From NCBI GenBank assembly GCA_035498405.1, contig DATKAE010000104.1:31737-95736 (forward strand): a DNA stretch of 64,000 bases, read 5' to 3'. Shown here one piece after another: positions 17,447 to 26,327 of this stretch. The notes under the pieces were generated by a model, which was not told the origin of the DNA, made no database searches, and worked only from the letters and a program-made list of their open reading frames with translations. How positions within the stretch are numbered: the stretch's first letter is position 1; every line of letters begins with the position of its first letter. The position numbers and the translations under genes are program-made. This DNA is from DATBFU01 sp035498405. Lineage in GTDB: Bacteria > Acidobacteriota > Thermoanaerobaculia > UBA5066 > Gp7-AA6.

Positions 17447-17793
17447 GAAATTCCCGGCTCGGGGTCCGGCGTCAGATTCGCGGCGTAGCTGATTCCCCAG
17501 GGCCCGGACCACGCGGTCAGGTCGAGCGACGCGCGGGTCTCTCCTTCCCCCTGAGAGGGAGGCGCCGTCGACGCCGGCCGCCCAGAGAGGAGGCGTGCGG
17601 AGTCCGGCGTTCCCAGGGCATCGATCTTCGGCGAGTGGCAATCATTGCAGGCCGAGGTCGTCACCAGGTATCGGCCGCGCTCGACGCGCTTCTGGCGCGT
17701 CGAAGGCTTGGTTTGGGCGGCGGCCGGGCCGTGCACCACGGTGACCAGCGCGATCGCGAGTGGGATGGCGAGCGAAACCTGTCCGATTCTCAT
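17443..17793 (-). pseudogene. c-type cytochrome, C-terminally truncated
   Basis: An intact signal peptide (MRIGQVSLAIPLAIALVTVV..AAAQ) is followed by a haem-binding CNDCH at about residues 49-53 and the 'NLTPDPE' segment seen in monohaem cytochromes of alcohol-dehydrogenase or sorbitol-type electron chains. In those proteins, ~60-80 more residues with the axial Met follow. Here the frame ends 4 codons later, exactly where DinB-like sequence begins. A deletion has therefore probably joined two genes. The fragment might still be exported, but it would lack its sixth haem ligand. Confidence 0.7.
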
Positions 17794-18070
17794 CGAATGT
17801 CCCTCCTGGTTCTTACTCCACGTGACATGAGCTATCTACAGGGCTTGGTCAGGTCGGCAAGACGCAGTTGAATCACCCGAACCCCCGATCCCTCCGTTCC
17901 GTCAGCGGCGGGCGCCGTCAGTCAGCAAGTCGCGAGAATCTCGTGGGGGGCCCAGACGGGTCCCGGGGAAAATTGGCTTGAGTGCCTGCCGGATTCTAAC
18001 TTTGTCCTACCCGCCCTCGGACGGGCGATAGGATCGCTTCAAGGAGCATCGCCTTCGTCGTGAGCCAGAC

Positions 18071-18778
18071 GTGCTCTTGATTCCCCCGCGCCGCCCGAGT
18101 CAAGAGCGGCTCGACGATCCGGACCTCCCTTCAGAAGAAATGTCTCGGTCGCTCCGGGACATCGCTCTGGTCAACCGGCGCTGGGGAGGATCGCGGGCGC
18201 TCGCGAGCCACCTGCTCGAACGACGAAAGCAAGGGGGCCCGTCGCCGGTCCGCATACTCGATGTTGGCGCCGGATCGGGCGACGTCTCGCGCCGGCTCGT
18301 CCGACAACTTCAGCTCGGAGGACTCCCGGCCCGCGTCGTGGCCGTGGATCTCCAGTGGCGCCACCTCGCAGCCGGACGCCGGATGTCCGGAGTGCCCCTG
18401 GCGTTGGCGGCCGCGGACGCGTTACGCCTTCCCTTCCCGCCGCGCTCCTTCGACTGGACGATATCGACACTGCTCTTCCATCACTTCCCGCCCGAGCAAA
18501 GCGCCCGTCTGCTGCGCGAGGTCGCTAGGGTCTCGCGGGAAGGCTTCCTGTTCCTCGACCTTCGGCGGCACCTCTTCCCGCTGATCTTCGTTCGGATCGC
18601 CGGACCGCTGTTGTTTCGATCACGCGTCTCGGTCGAGGATGGCGCAGCCTCGGTCCGCCAGGCCTACACTCCGGCTGAGGCACAGGAGATCGCGGAAAGC
18701 GTGGTCCCAGGCACCCGGGTGAAGAAGGTGTTCCCGTTTCGCCTCCTGATCTCGAACAGTGGGTCCGAGAGCCCTTGA
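18071..18778 (+). CDS. SAM-dependent class I methyltransferase
   Basis: This 235-residue soluble protein has a Rossmann-type methyltransferase core: motif I ILDVGAGSGDVSR (residues ~63-75), the acidic end of strand 2 VVAVDLQWRH (~90-99), and motif IV-like SFDWTISTLLFHHFP (~133-147). The C-terminal half (DLRRHLFPLIFVRIAGPLLF) is hydrophobic enough to suggest a lipid or polyketide-like substrate, as in methyltransferases paired with type III PKS; no PKS is present here. The start is GTG 18071. It lies alone between the cytochrome/DinB pseudogenes and tRNA-Gln. Confidence 0.85.
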   Translation: MLLIPPRRPSQERLDDPDLPSEEMSRSLRDIALVNRRWGGSRALASHLLERRKQGGPSPVRILDVGAGSGDVSRRLVRQLQLGGLPARVVAVDLQWRHLAAGRRMSGVPLALAAADALRLPFPPRSFDWTISTLLFHHFPPEQSARLLREVARVSREGFLFLDLRRHLFPLIFVRIAGPLLFRSRVSVEDGAASVRQAYTPAEAQEIAESVVPGTRVKKVFPFRLLISNSGSESP

Positions 18779-18903
18779 AGGGCGACGCGAGCCGAACGCT
18801 GCCCGCTCTGCCGTGGCTACCAGCCCGTCAAGACCACCATCGGAAGCGGTATGGCAACGCCACGGACACACGAGCCGGAAACGAGCGAATTCCCGGCGGA
18901 ATT

Positions 18904-18977
18904 TGGCTGGGAGGCAGGGACTCGAACCCCGATTCACTGGTCCAGAGCCAGTTGTCCTACCATTGAACGACCTCCCA
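18904..18977 (-). tRNA. tRNA-Gln (anticodon CTG)
   Basis: The minus strand folds as a full cloverleaf: acceptor TGGGAGG/CCTCCCA, D-arm with GGTAGGAC, anticodon stem ACTGG/CCAGT enclosing CTCTGGA (anticodon CTG, glutamine) and T-arm CGGGGTTCGAGTCCCTG. The discriminator is G, and CCA is encoded (18904-18906). The U1-A72 first pair fits bacterial tRNA-Gln. Its 3' end is repeated as a fragment at 16718-16745. Confidence 0.95.
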
Positions 18978-19054
18978 GTCGCTCGGGGAGGCGGATTATC
19001 CGGAATGCCCCTCCCCGGGTCAAATCCCGGTGAAAACCCAAATAGAATCCACGC

Positions 19055-19423
19055 GTGAAGTCAGCGGAGCTCGCGGGGAAGAAGTGCGTCCCGTGCCGGG
19101 GCGGCGTGCCCCCCTTGACCGAGGAGGAAGCGCGCGGGCTTCTGGAGGTAGCACCCCTCTGGTCTCTCCAGGAGAAGGGCACGCGCCTCTCCCGCCGCTT
19201 CGAGTTTCGGGACTTCCTGCAGGCGATGGAGTTCGTCAATCGCGTCGCCCGGATCGCCGAAGAGGAGGGGCACCATCCCGACATCGCGATCCATTGGAAC
19301 AAGGTCGACCTGCTCCTCTGGACTCACAAGATCGGGGGTCTCCACGAGAACGACTTCATCCTGGCGACAAAGATCGACCGCCTGCTCGATGAGCCGAGAG
19401 GCACCGCCGGCCTGACGGGCTAG
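19055..19423 (+). CDS. phhB: Pterin-4a-carbinolamine dehydratase
   Basis: This 122-residue protein is a near full-length PCD/DCoH: HHPDIAIHWNKVDLLLWTHK and GGLHENDFILA contain the active-site His-His and the conserved Asn/Lys-rich strand. It dehydrates the 4a-hydroxytetrahydrobiopterin formed by aromatic amino-acid hydroxylases or, in some bacteria, serves molybdopterin or folate metabolism. It has an extra N-terminal CVPCRGG stretch, also common in bacterial PCDs. The start is GTG 19055 with only a weak ribosome-binding site. No phenylalanine hydroxylase is in the window. Confidence 0.92.
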   Translation: MKSAELAGKKCVPCRGGVPPLTEEEARGLLEVAPLWSLQEKGTRLSRRFEFRDFLQAMEFVNRVARIAEEEGHHPDIAIHWNKVDLLLWTHKIGGLHENDFILATKIDRLLDEPRGTAGLTG

Positions 19424-19520
19424 CTCGCCTGCCCCGCAGCCCGTAAGTCCCGGGACCCGGAGACCCGGATCCGGACTTCTCGCGGGGCGCCTTGAACGCC
19501 TCGACCCATTCGTCTCCGTC

Positions 19521-20030
19521 CTAGGGCGAAAGAAGAGGCAAGACGAGTTCCTCGAGGCGCCTGTCGGTCAGAGAAGTCTTCTCGGGGAGGATCAATGCAC
19601 GAACGATCCCCGTCGCATCGACGACATAGGTGACCGGCAGCACTCGCCATGACCCGAACCCGTTGGTCTTGGCGTCCGCCGCCAGGGCGATCGGGTAGCT
19701 CACCGAGGATTGCACTTTTTTCACGGCATCGCGGTCGCGTCCGCGGTCCATGCTCAAACCGAGCAGCTCGACCCCGCGGTCACGATGCCCCCGGTAGAAC
19801 GCGTCGAGCACCGGGATCTCCTGTCGGCAGGGCGGGCACCAGGTAGCCCACAAGTTTAGGATCACGACTTTTCCTCGCTGGGCCGACAAATCGAAGGTGC
19901 CCCCGCCCACCTCTGGGACCACGAGCGCGGGCGCCGGCTGGCCAACGTCGACCGCGGCTGATACCGGAGTCGCGGCGAGCACCGGCAGGATCGAGAAAGT
20001 CGCCACAGCCATTCGAAATTGTCTTCGCAT
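19521..20030 (-). CDS. TlpA/ResA-like exported thiol-disulfide oxidoreductase
   Basis: This 169-residue protein has a signal peptide (first ~25 residues ending VSAAV) and then a thioredoxin fold of the TlpA/AhpC-TSA type with the redox site WCPPC at residues 64-68 and the cis-Pro loop 'VLPVTYVV'. It acts outside the cytoplasm, reducing disulfides or apocytochromes, or metal-binding sites in copper assembly. It lies 9 bp after a beta-barrel gene with a CSCGCG motif, and a Cys-rich exported protein is further upstream. The locus thus looks devoted to an extracytoplasmic cysteine or metal chemistry. Confidence 0.9.
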   Translation of the reverse strand: MRRQFRMAVATFSILPVLAATPVSAAVDVGQPAPALVVPEVGGGTFDLSAQRGKVVILNLWATWCPPCRQEIPVLDAFYRGHRDRGVELLGLSMDRGRDRDAVKKVQSSVSYPIALAADAKTNGFGSWRVLPVTYVVDATGIVRALILPEKTSLTDRRLEELVLPLLSP

Positions 20031-20039
20031 TCGGCTCTC

Positions 20040-20999
20040 CTAGAAGCTGTACCCGATCGTGAACTTGTAATATTCCGGGGCCATGAGCTGGTTCCCATTC
20101 ACTCGCGTATAGACCGGAAAACCGACCTGCGCGTAGACCTGGAGCCGATTGACGCCGAACTGCACGCCCGGCGCGACGAGAACACGCGAGTACCCGGTAT
20201 TCTCGGGATCCGACTCCGACCCGCTGTCGCGCCAACGCTGTGTGTAGACGAAGTTGAGAATCGGCGTGACCTGGGATCCTCCCTTGAACTCGAACCCGCC
20301 GTAGTAGAGACCCGCCGCCACATTGATCTCGTCTCCCGGCCGGTAGTTGTTTCGCGTCGAGATCGCGTTTTCCCAGACTCCCTGAGCAAACCAGACCCAC
20401 TTGTTGTCCTTCGTTAGTCCTCCCTGATGGTATCCGCCGAGGAGCGTGTCCGTGCTACCCGTTCCGATCTGATTGTCGCGGTCGGGTCCGGGGTAGGTGT
20501 AGTCGCCGGTCGGCAGCTTGAAGCCGAAGGTGATCCCGCTCGACATGTCCTCTGAGAAGCCCGAGTAGACGCCCGTCACCCGCATGTCTCCCAGGCTGCT
20601 GTAGTGATACGACGCCAGATCGCCCTCGTCGGTCAAGGTCTGGAAGTAGCGGTTCCAGTACGGAACGTTGACCATGATTCCCCACTTCCGGTCGAACATG
20701 TATTGGAAGTTGACGTTGTAGAAGTTCGTCCGGATTCTCTTGTCCTCGTTGTCGGCGGCCGGAGCCTTCGAAGTACCGCTCCAATTTTGGTTCTGGTCCG
20801 TGTAGTCGTACTCGAAGAAGGCAAACCCTCCGAGATAGAGGGGAAACATGATGCCCGCGCCGACCTCGAAGACGCCGCATCCGCACGAGCACGCCTGCGC
20901 GGAGGGCGGCGTGAGGAGAAGAAGAATCGTGAGCATCGCAAACGCCCGTGTTCCAACCCGGCGAGCCCGAGCGAGCGGAGCGGCTCCTGGTCTTTGCAT
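20040..20999 (-). CDS. Outer-membrane beta-barrel protein with N-terminal CSCGCG motif
   Basis: This 319-residue exported protein has a basic N-region plus hydrophobic core (LTILLLLTPPSAQA) as the signal peptide. The mature protein would begin ACSCGCGVFEVG, with three closely spaced cysteines. The rest alternates polar and hydrophobic residues in amphipathic strands (e.g. GGFAFFEYDYTDQ, WGIMVNVPYWNRYFQ) and ends in the aromatic-terminated YSF expected by the BAM machinery. An internal ATG (about residue 22, 20936) is an alternative start. The CSCGCG cluster suggests metal (copper?) binding or a lipid-like anchor. The function is unknown, but linkage to a TlpA-type thioredoxin supports a redox or metal role. 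Confidence 0.78.
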   Translation of the reverse strand: MQRPGAAPLARARRVGTRAFAMLTILLLLTPPSAQACSCGCGVFEVGAGIMFPLYLGGFAFFEYDYTDQNQNWSGTSKAPAADNEDKRIRTNFYNVNFQYMFDRKWGIMVNVPYWNRYFQTLTDEGDLASYHYSSLGDMRVTGVYSGFSEDMSSGITFGFKLPTGDYTYPGPDRDNQIGTGSTDTLLGGYHQGGLTKDNKWVWFAQGVWENAISTRNNYRPGDEINVAAGLYYGGFEFKGGSQVTPILNFVYTQRWRDSGSESDPENTGYSRVLVAPGVQFGVNRLQVYAQVGFPVYTRVNGNQLMAPEYYKFTIGYSF

Positions 21000-21101
21000 G
21001 ACCGATCCTTTCCACGGGCCGGGAAGACCCCGGCAACCAGTGATTGCGCGGGGACGGTAATCCGTCCGCCCCGCGGATTGACGTGTTGAACTGGTGGAGG
21101 G

Positions 21102-21464
21102 TTAGCCCAGACGCGGCGGAGGCGTGGCCGGCCGCATCGTTCGGTCGAGAGCGCCAGCCGAGCCCTCACGCGCTAGCGGGCCAGTCGGGTGGGGGGAAGC
21201 TAGTCGGCCCTGCCAGCCGGCCAGCGGAAAAGCCCTGTCGACGGCCTTCTCGAGAGAAGTCTCCGGCCGCCGGCACTGGCAGATCGGAGCCCTGGGCTCG
21301 CCGGAGCGGTCGATCTTGCAGGCCCCTTTCTGACAACAGTCTATGGGGGCGGCGCGAACACAACAGGGGGGGACGGAAGCAAATACGTCCGCCAGGAACC
21401 GGCCGCTTCCCGTCAAGAGAAAGACTCCCGCGACGGACGCCAACGCGAGGCGGCGGACGACCAC
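21102..21464 (-). CDS. Small exported cysteine-rich protein
   Basis: This 120-residue ORF starts at GTG 21464 with a signal-like segment (RLALASVAGVFLLTGSG). Seven cysteines follow in ~30 residues (CC, then CCQKGAC, then CQC). The C-terminal third is low-complexity Pro/Arg. It is the first of a three-gene minus-strand run ending in the TlpA gene and would be exported into the same compartment. It may bind metal or be a substrate of the thioredoxin. I do not recognise a family, and high GC means a spurious ORF cannot be excluded. Confidence 0.5.
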   Translation of the reverse strand: MVVRRLALASVAGVFLLTGSGRFLADVFASVPPCCVRAAPIDCCQKGACKIDRSGEPRAPICQCRRPETSLEKAVDRAFPLAGWQGRLASPHPTGPLAREGSAGALDRTMRPATPPPRLG

Positions 21465-21525
21465 GACCGGACTCTAACACCGGCAGAGTGCTCGGGCGGT
21501 CCGTCGAGGGCGCGCGGCCGCGCCC

Positions 21526-23955
21526 CTAGTCCTGGCGCATCCGGACAGAGAGCCTCTCTCCAAGCGCGGTAAACGCTTCGAGCCATTCCCGCGCGGCCCC
21601 GTCGCCGGACTCCGCCTGCGCCCGCATCACCGGATAGTCCTTCTGGAGCACTGACCAGAAGTCGTTCTGCGTGCGCCAGAGGTTGACCCGGAAGGGAAGT
21701 CCACCCGCCAAGTCCACCGCGGTTCGCAGCGCCTCGAACCGTGTCGGCTCCCGTGGCTCCTTCGAAAACTCCGCAGAGAGCTTCTCCAGGCGCTCCCGGA
21801 AAACGTACTCGAGCGTCTCCGCGTCCAGGTGGACCTTCTGAGCAGCCGCGTCCGCGAGGAGCTCCTGGATCCGCTCAGGATCCAGCTTCTCGCTCTCGAA
21901 CGCTTGGCGCAGATTCAGGTGGATCACGAACTCCGCGGTGGCCTGCAGCACCCGCGGCAGCGGAGATCCCAGATCCGACAGGAAGCGCATCAGGGGAATG
22001 TGCCGTTCGTGAATCTCCCGCAGCATCTCTTCGGCCTCTTCCCGTGTCGACTCGAGAATGACCTTCAGGATTCGACGTTGCTCGTCCCGGAAGAGCGTCT
22101 TCAGCGAGACGGTATCCTGGCCGAACCCGGCGTCGAGCCGCCGCAGCACATCGGCCAACTCGCCGCGCGAGAACGCGTGAAGCGTCTCGCTGACGAGCTG
22201 CTCGTACTCGGAACCGGCCGGCAGGCGCCGGACTCCCCCGTGGACGCTGTGATCCCCGAGGTGCAGCGCGCCGAACGCCAGCCTTCGCGACTCCCCCGTC
22301 ACGTCGGACGTGAACCGAGCTCGTCCCAGGGCGAGCTTCATCTTCCCGGACTCGACCAGGCGAAAGTCCTCGCGCTCGACCTCGTAGCAATAGATCCGGT
22401 CCTTCGACGCGTACGATTCGAAGAGGGAGCGCACGGCATAATGCCCGCCGACCTTCGCCAGGTCGATTCGGGCGGGGCGGACCAGCCGCTCGTAGACCTG
22501 CCGCCCATCGCCCTCCTCGGGACGGTTGCTGGGAGCCCGGGACAGCGCCGCGAGAAAGGGCTCCTCGAAGGAGCCGCCGAAGATCTCCTCGGCCAGCTGC
22601 ACGACGCGCCCCGCATACTGCAGGACCTGGACAGCCTCGATTCCCGAAATGTCGTCGAAGAACCAGCCGCAGCTCGTGTACATCAGCATCGCGTGGCGCT
22701 GCAGCTCGAGCAGCCTCGTGGCCGCAATTCGCTCTTGCGGGTCGAGCGGCCGGACGGCTTGCGCCTCGAAGAACGCCGAGACGCTCGCCGGAGAGCGGTC
22801 CAGAACGACCGCGATGTAGTCCTCGCGGGCTTCCCACGGCTCGCGCAGGAGCTCCCGCGCCTTTCTCTCGAAGGGCTCCGCGACCGCATCCCGCAGGCCG
22901 TCCAACGCCTGGCGCAAAGGCTCCCGCCAGGCCTGGCTCCAGCCGGGGTGCGCGCCGCTCGAGCAGCCGCAGTTGCCTCTCCACCGCTCCACACCGTGTG
23001 CGCAGCTCCACGACGTGTACTCCCGGATCTCGACCTCTCGGGTCGCAGGATGTTTTTCCAGGAACTCGCCGTAGTTGGTCAGACGCGAATCGTCTTGGGA
23101 GCCGATCGCGCGCAGGGCGAAGGCGAGCGCCATGTCGCCGTGCGGGTGGTGGTGTCCGTAGGTCTCGCCGTCGGTCGCGATGTGGACGAGCGCCGCCCCT
23201 TCGGTCGTCCCCGTCGGGCTCGCCAGGAGCCGGCTCGCGAACTGCTGGCCGCTATGGAGGAGCCCCCCGAACGCCACCTCCCGCGAGATCGCGTCGTCGT
23301 AGAAGAAGACGTCGATCGATCGGTCGCCGGCGAGCCGGACTCGGTAGGGTGCCGTCGAATCGAACTTGGTCTCGGCGACGTCGGTCCACCGGCCGCCGGA
23401 CGGGCGCTGCCGCACCGCCTGGTGGGGAGAGAGAACGGTGAAGAGGATCCCGAGCTCCGCCGCCACCTCGAGCGTCTCCAGGTCCACGGCGGTCTCCGGG
23501 AGCCACAATCCCTCGGGCGCGCGGCCGAAGCGGTAGGCGAAGTCTCGGATGCCCCAGGCGAGCTGCGTGCGCTTGTCGCGCCGGCTGGCGAGCGGCAGGA
23601 TCATGTGGTTGTAGGCGTGAGCCAGCGCCGAGCCGTGGCCGGAAAACCGCTCTCGGCTCTCGCGGTCGGCAGCCAACACGGCCGCGTACACCTCAGGGGC
23701 CCGATGCTCCATCCAGGAAAGAAGTGTCGGACCGAAGTCGAAGCTGATGCGCGAGTAGTTGTTTACGATCTCGGCGATGCGGTCGCGCTCGTCGAGGATG
23801 CGAGAGGCGGCGTTGGGAGCGTAGCACTCGGAGGTGATTCGCTCGTTCCAATCGTGGTACGGATACGCGGAATCCTGAACCTCGATCGCCTCGAGCCACG
23901 GATTCTCCCGCGGTGGCTGATAGAAGTGCCCGTGAATGCAGACGTACCGCGGCAT
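21526..23955 (-). CDS. Glycoside hydrolase family 57 protein (DUF3536 type)
   Basis: This 809-residue cytoplasmic protein has an N-terminal GH57 (beta/alpha)7 barrel. YVCIHGHFYQPPREN opens it, the nucleophile Glu154 lies in GLWLPETAVD, and the acid Asp262 in ATDGETYGHHH. The long alpha-helical C-terminal half belongs to the DUF3536 type found with GH57. GH57 enzymes act on alpha-glucans (amylase, 4-alpha-glucanotransferase or branching activity). It follows GlgB directly with a TAGATG junction (stop 23958-23956, start 23955), strongly implying glycogen metabolism. Confidence 0.9.
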   Translation of the reverse strand: MPRYVCIHGHFYQPPRENPWLEAIEVQDSAYPYHDWNERITSECYAPNAASRILDERDRIAEIVNNYSRISFDFGPTLLSWMEHRAPEVYAAVLAADRESRERFSGHGSALAHAYNHMILPLASRRDKRTQLAWGIRDFAYRFGRAPEGLWLPETAVDLETLEVAAELGILFTVLSPHQAVRQRPSGGRWTDVAETKFDSTAPYRVRLAGDRSIDVFFYDDAISREVAFGGLLHSGQQFASRLLASPTGTTEGAALVHIATDGETYGHHHPHGDMALAFALRAIGSQDDSRLTNYGEFLEKHPATREVEIREYTSWSCAHGVERWRGNCGCSSGAHPGWSQAWREPLRQALDGLRDAVAEPFERKARELLREPWEAREDYIAVVLDRSPASVSAFFEAQAVRPLDPQERIAATRLLELQRHAMLMYTSCGWFFDDISGIEAVQVLQYAGRVVQLAEEIFGGSFEEPFLAALSRAPSNRPEEGDGRQVYERLVRPARIDLAKVGGHYAVRSLFESYASKDRIYCYEVEREDFRLVESGKMKLALGRARFTSDVTGESRRLAFGALHLGDHSVHGGVRRLPAGSEYEQLVSETLHAFSRGELADVLRRLDAGFGQDTVSLKTLFRDEQRRILKVILESTREEAEEMLREIHERHIPLMRFLSDLGSPLPRVLQATAEFVIHLNLRQAFESEKLDPERIQELLADAAAQKVHLDAETLEYVFRERLEKLSAEFSKEPREPTRFEALRTAVDLAGGLPFRVNLWRTQNDFWSVLQKDYPVMRAQAESGDGAAREWLEAFTALGERLSVRMRQD

Positions 23956-26004
23956 CTAGGGCGCGTCGTCGTCCGGGAGAGACGCCTCCATCTCCTCCGC
24001 CCCCTCCTCGACACTGCCCTCCTCCGCGTCGAGGGGCGCCGGCGGCTCGGGATCGGGCTTCAAGAACAGCGCGGCCAGCGGGGGAAGCGTCAACGCGAGC
24101 GAAAACGGCCGGCCGTGCACCGCGTACGGCAGGGCTTCGACCGACGGCGGCGTGGGCAGCCCGCTGCCGCCATACGCCGCGGCGTCGGTGTTGAGCCGCT
24201 CTCTCCAGACGCCGCCCCGCGGCACGCCGACCCGGTAGCCCTCCCGCGGCACCGGCGTGAAGTTGAGTATGACGAGGACGGGATCGGGCACCGTCTTCCC
24301 CTTGCGCAGGAAGGAAACCACGCTCGCCTCCGCGTCGTGGCAATCCACCCACTCGAAACCCGCTAGCGGCTCCTCGTCGAGCTCATGGAGAGCCGGCTCG
24401 GCCCGGTAAAGGTGATTCAGGTCTGCGGTGCATCGCTGGACGCCGCGGTGGAGGGAGTGCGAAAGCAGGTCCCAGTCGAGGCTGCGGTCGTGGGACCACT
24501 CCCGCCACTGGCCGAACTCGCCGCCCATGAAGAGCAGTTTCTTCCCGGGCTGCGAATAGAGGTCCGCGAGCAAGAGCCGCAGATTGGCGAGCTTCCGCCA
24601 GGCATCGCCCGGCATCTTGTCCGCGAGCGAGTACTTGCCGTGGACCACCTCGTCGTGCGACAGGGGCAGCAGAAAGTTCTCGCTCGCCGCGTAGATCATC
24701 CGGAAGGTCAGCTTGTTGTGCTCGTACTTGCGAAAGATCGGATCGAACGCCAGGTACTCGAGCGTGTCGTGCATCCAGCCGAGATCCCACTTCAACCCGA
24801 AGCCGAGCCCTCCGATGTAGGTTGGCCGGGAGACCATCGGCCACGTCGCCGACTCCTCGGCCATCGTTTGCACATCCGGACAGTGGCCGTAGACCTCCTC
24901 GTTCAGCCGCCGCAGGAAGACGATCGCTTCGAGATTCTCGGGACCGCCGAAGCGGTTGGGGATCCACTCTCCCTCCTTGCGCGAGTAGTCCAGTCGCAGC
25001 ATCGATGCCACCGCGTCCACACGCAGCCCGTCGGCGTGGTAGCGCTCCAGCCAATGAAGCGCGCCGGAGAGCAGGAAGCTCCGGACTTCGCCGCGGCCGT
25101 AGTTGAAGATGCACGTCTTCCAGTCCGGGTGATAGCCCTGCCGGGGATCGGCATGCTCGTAGAGATACGTGCCGTCGAAGTAGACCAGGCCGTGCTCGTC
25201 GGAGGGAAAGTGCGAGGGCACCCAGTCCAGGATCACCCCGATGCCGCGCTGGTGCAGGTGATCGATCAGGAACATCAGGTCCTGCGGCGTGCCGTACCGG
25301 CCGGACGGCGCGAAGTAGCCGGTCGTCTGGTAGCCCCAGGAACCGTAGAAGGGGTGCTCCATGACGGGCAAGAGCTCGACGTGCGTGAACCCCATCTGCT
25401 CGACATAGTCGGCCAGCGGCGCCGCGAGCTCCCGGTAGGAGAGGAACCGGTTGGGGTCCCCTTCCGGACGTCGCCAGGAGCCGACGTGAACCTCGTAGAT
25501 CGACATGGGGGCCGAGAGGGCGTTCTTCCCCGCGCGCTCGCGCATCCACTCGCCGTCGCCCCACTCGTATTCGAGGTCCCAGACGATGGACCCGGTCGCG
25601 GGGGGCACCTCCTGCCGGAACGCGAAGGGGTCGGCCTTGTCGACGCGGTAGCCGCTGTGCCGTGAAGCCACATGGAACTTGTAGTGGGCGCCCTTGCCGA
25701 CTCCCGGAAGGAACGCCGCCCAGACGCCCGATTCGGCAATCGGGGCGAGAGGATGACTCTCCTTGCTCCAGCCGTTGAAGTCTCCCATCACGAAAACCGC
25801 CTGGGCATTGGGCGCCCAGACCGCGAAGGACGAACCCGCGACGCCGTCAACGATTCGAAGATGGGATCCGAGCTTCTCCTGGGCGTGAAGATGGCTTCCT
25901 TCGCCGAAGAGATAGAGATCGTCCTCGGTCAGCAGCGCCAGCCGTGCCTCAGAGGGAGACCCTGTACCGCGCCCTTGCCCGCCCGCGCCGGCCTTACGGG
26001 TCAC
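23956..26004 (-). CDS. glgB: 1,4-alpha-glucan branching enzyme
   Basis: This 682-residue GH13_9 enzyme cuts alpha-1,4 chains and rejoins them as alpha-1,6 branches in glycogen. It has an N-terminal CBM48 (FAVWAPNAQAVFVMGDFNGW, ~60-79) and a TIM barrel with catalytic Asp330 (DGLRVDAVASM), Glu383 (MAEES) and Asp451 (SHDEVVHGK). The C-terminal beta domain follows. It lacks the extra N-terminal domain of the longest bacterial GlgBs. A ~15-residue Gly-rich head precedes the conserved part, so the true start may be a little downstream. It is operonic with the GH57 gene. Confidence 0.96.
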   Translation of the reverse strand: MTRKAGAGGQGRGTGSPSEARLALLTEDDLYLFGEGSHLHAQEKLGSHLRIVDGVAGSSFAVWAPNAQAVFVMGDFNGWSKESHPLAPIAESGVWAAFLPGVGKGAHYKFHVASRHSGYRVDKADPFAFRQEVPPATGSIVWDLEYEWGDGEWMRERAGKNALSAPMSIYEVHVGSWRRPEGDPNRFLSYRELAAPLADYVEQMGFTHVELLPVMEHPFYGSWGYQTTGYFAPSGRYGTPQDLMFLIDHLHQRGIGVILDWVPSHFPSDEHGLVYFDGTYLYEHADPRQGYHPDWKTCIFNYGRGEVRSFLLSGALHWLERYHADGLRVDAVASMLRLDYSRKEGEWIPNRFGGPENLEAIVFLRRLNEEVYGHCPDVQTMAEESATWPMVSRPTYIGGLGFGLKWDLGWMHDTLEYLAFDPIFRKYEHNKLTFRMIYAASENFLLPLSHDEVVHGKYSLADKMPGDAWRKLANLRLLLADLYSQPGKKLLFMGGEFGQWREWSHDRSLDWDLLSHSLHRGVQRCTADLNHLYRAEPALHELDEEPLAGFEWVDCHDAEASVVSFLRKGKTVPDPVLVILNFTPVPREGYRVGVPRGGVWRERLNTDAAAYGGSGLPTPPSVEALPYAVHGRPFSLALTLPPLAALFLKPDPEPPAPLDAEEGSVEEGAEEMEASLPDDDAP

Positions 26005-26048
26005 TCGCTCGCTCCGCCCGCGCGACGGCTCTCGTCAGCCGCCAGGCG

Positions 26049-26270
26049 TCAGGCCTTCTTTCCGGGCAGCAGCACGAAAACGAGGCCGATCACGCCCATG
26101 CCGAGCGAGAGCCAGCGCGCGGTCTCCCATGTCTCCTTCTTGCTCCGCTCCTGGCTCGAAAAGGTCGACTTCAGCGCCCCCTCGACGCTGTCGTACCCGG
26201 CCCGCCGGCTGGAGGCCAGCAGGAACCCGGCGATTCCCAACACCAGAAGAACCATTCCCACGCGCCTCAT
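26049..26270 (-). CDS. Small two-helix membrane protein
   Basis: This 73-residue protein has two transmembrane helices (GMVLLVLGIAGFLLA at ~5-19 and LSLGMGVIGLVFVLL at ~54-68) joined by a charged loop rich in Ser, Lys and Glu. The start is ATG 26270 with GAGGAGG upstream. It resembles short DUF3185-like inner-membrane proteins. It lies between MoeB-rhodanese and glgB on the same strand, 57 bp from the former and 44 bp from the latter. Confidence 0.72.
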   Translation of the reverse strand: MRRVGMVLLVLGIAGFLLASSRRAGYDSVEGALKSTFSSQERSKKETWETARWLSLGMGVIGLVFVLLPGKKA

Positions 26271-26327
26271 CGGCTTTGCCTCCTCGTCCCGGGCCGGCCG
26301 CCAAAGGGGCGACGTCCGGGTGAATGC

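Noticed and set aside
21829..24366. 845-codon plus-strand ORF opposite GH57/glgB
   Set aside because: Antisense shadow of two well-supported genes with intact active sites; no recognisable domain.
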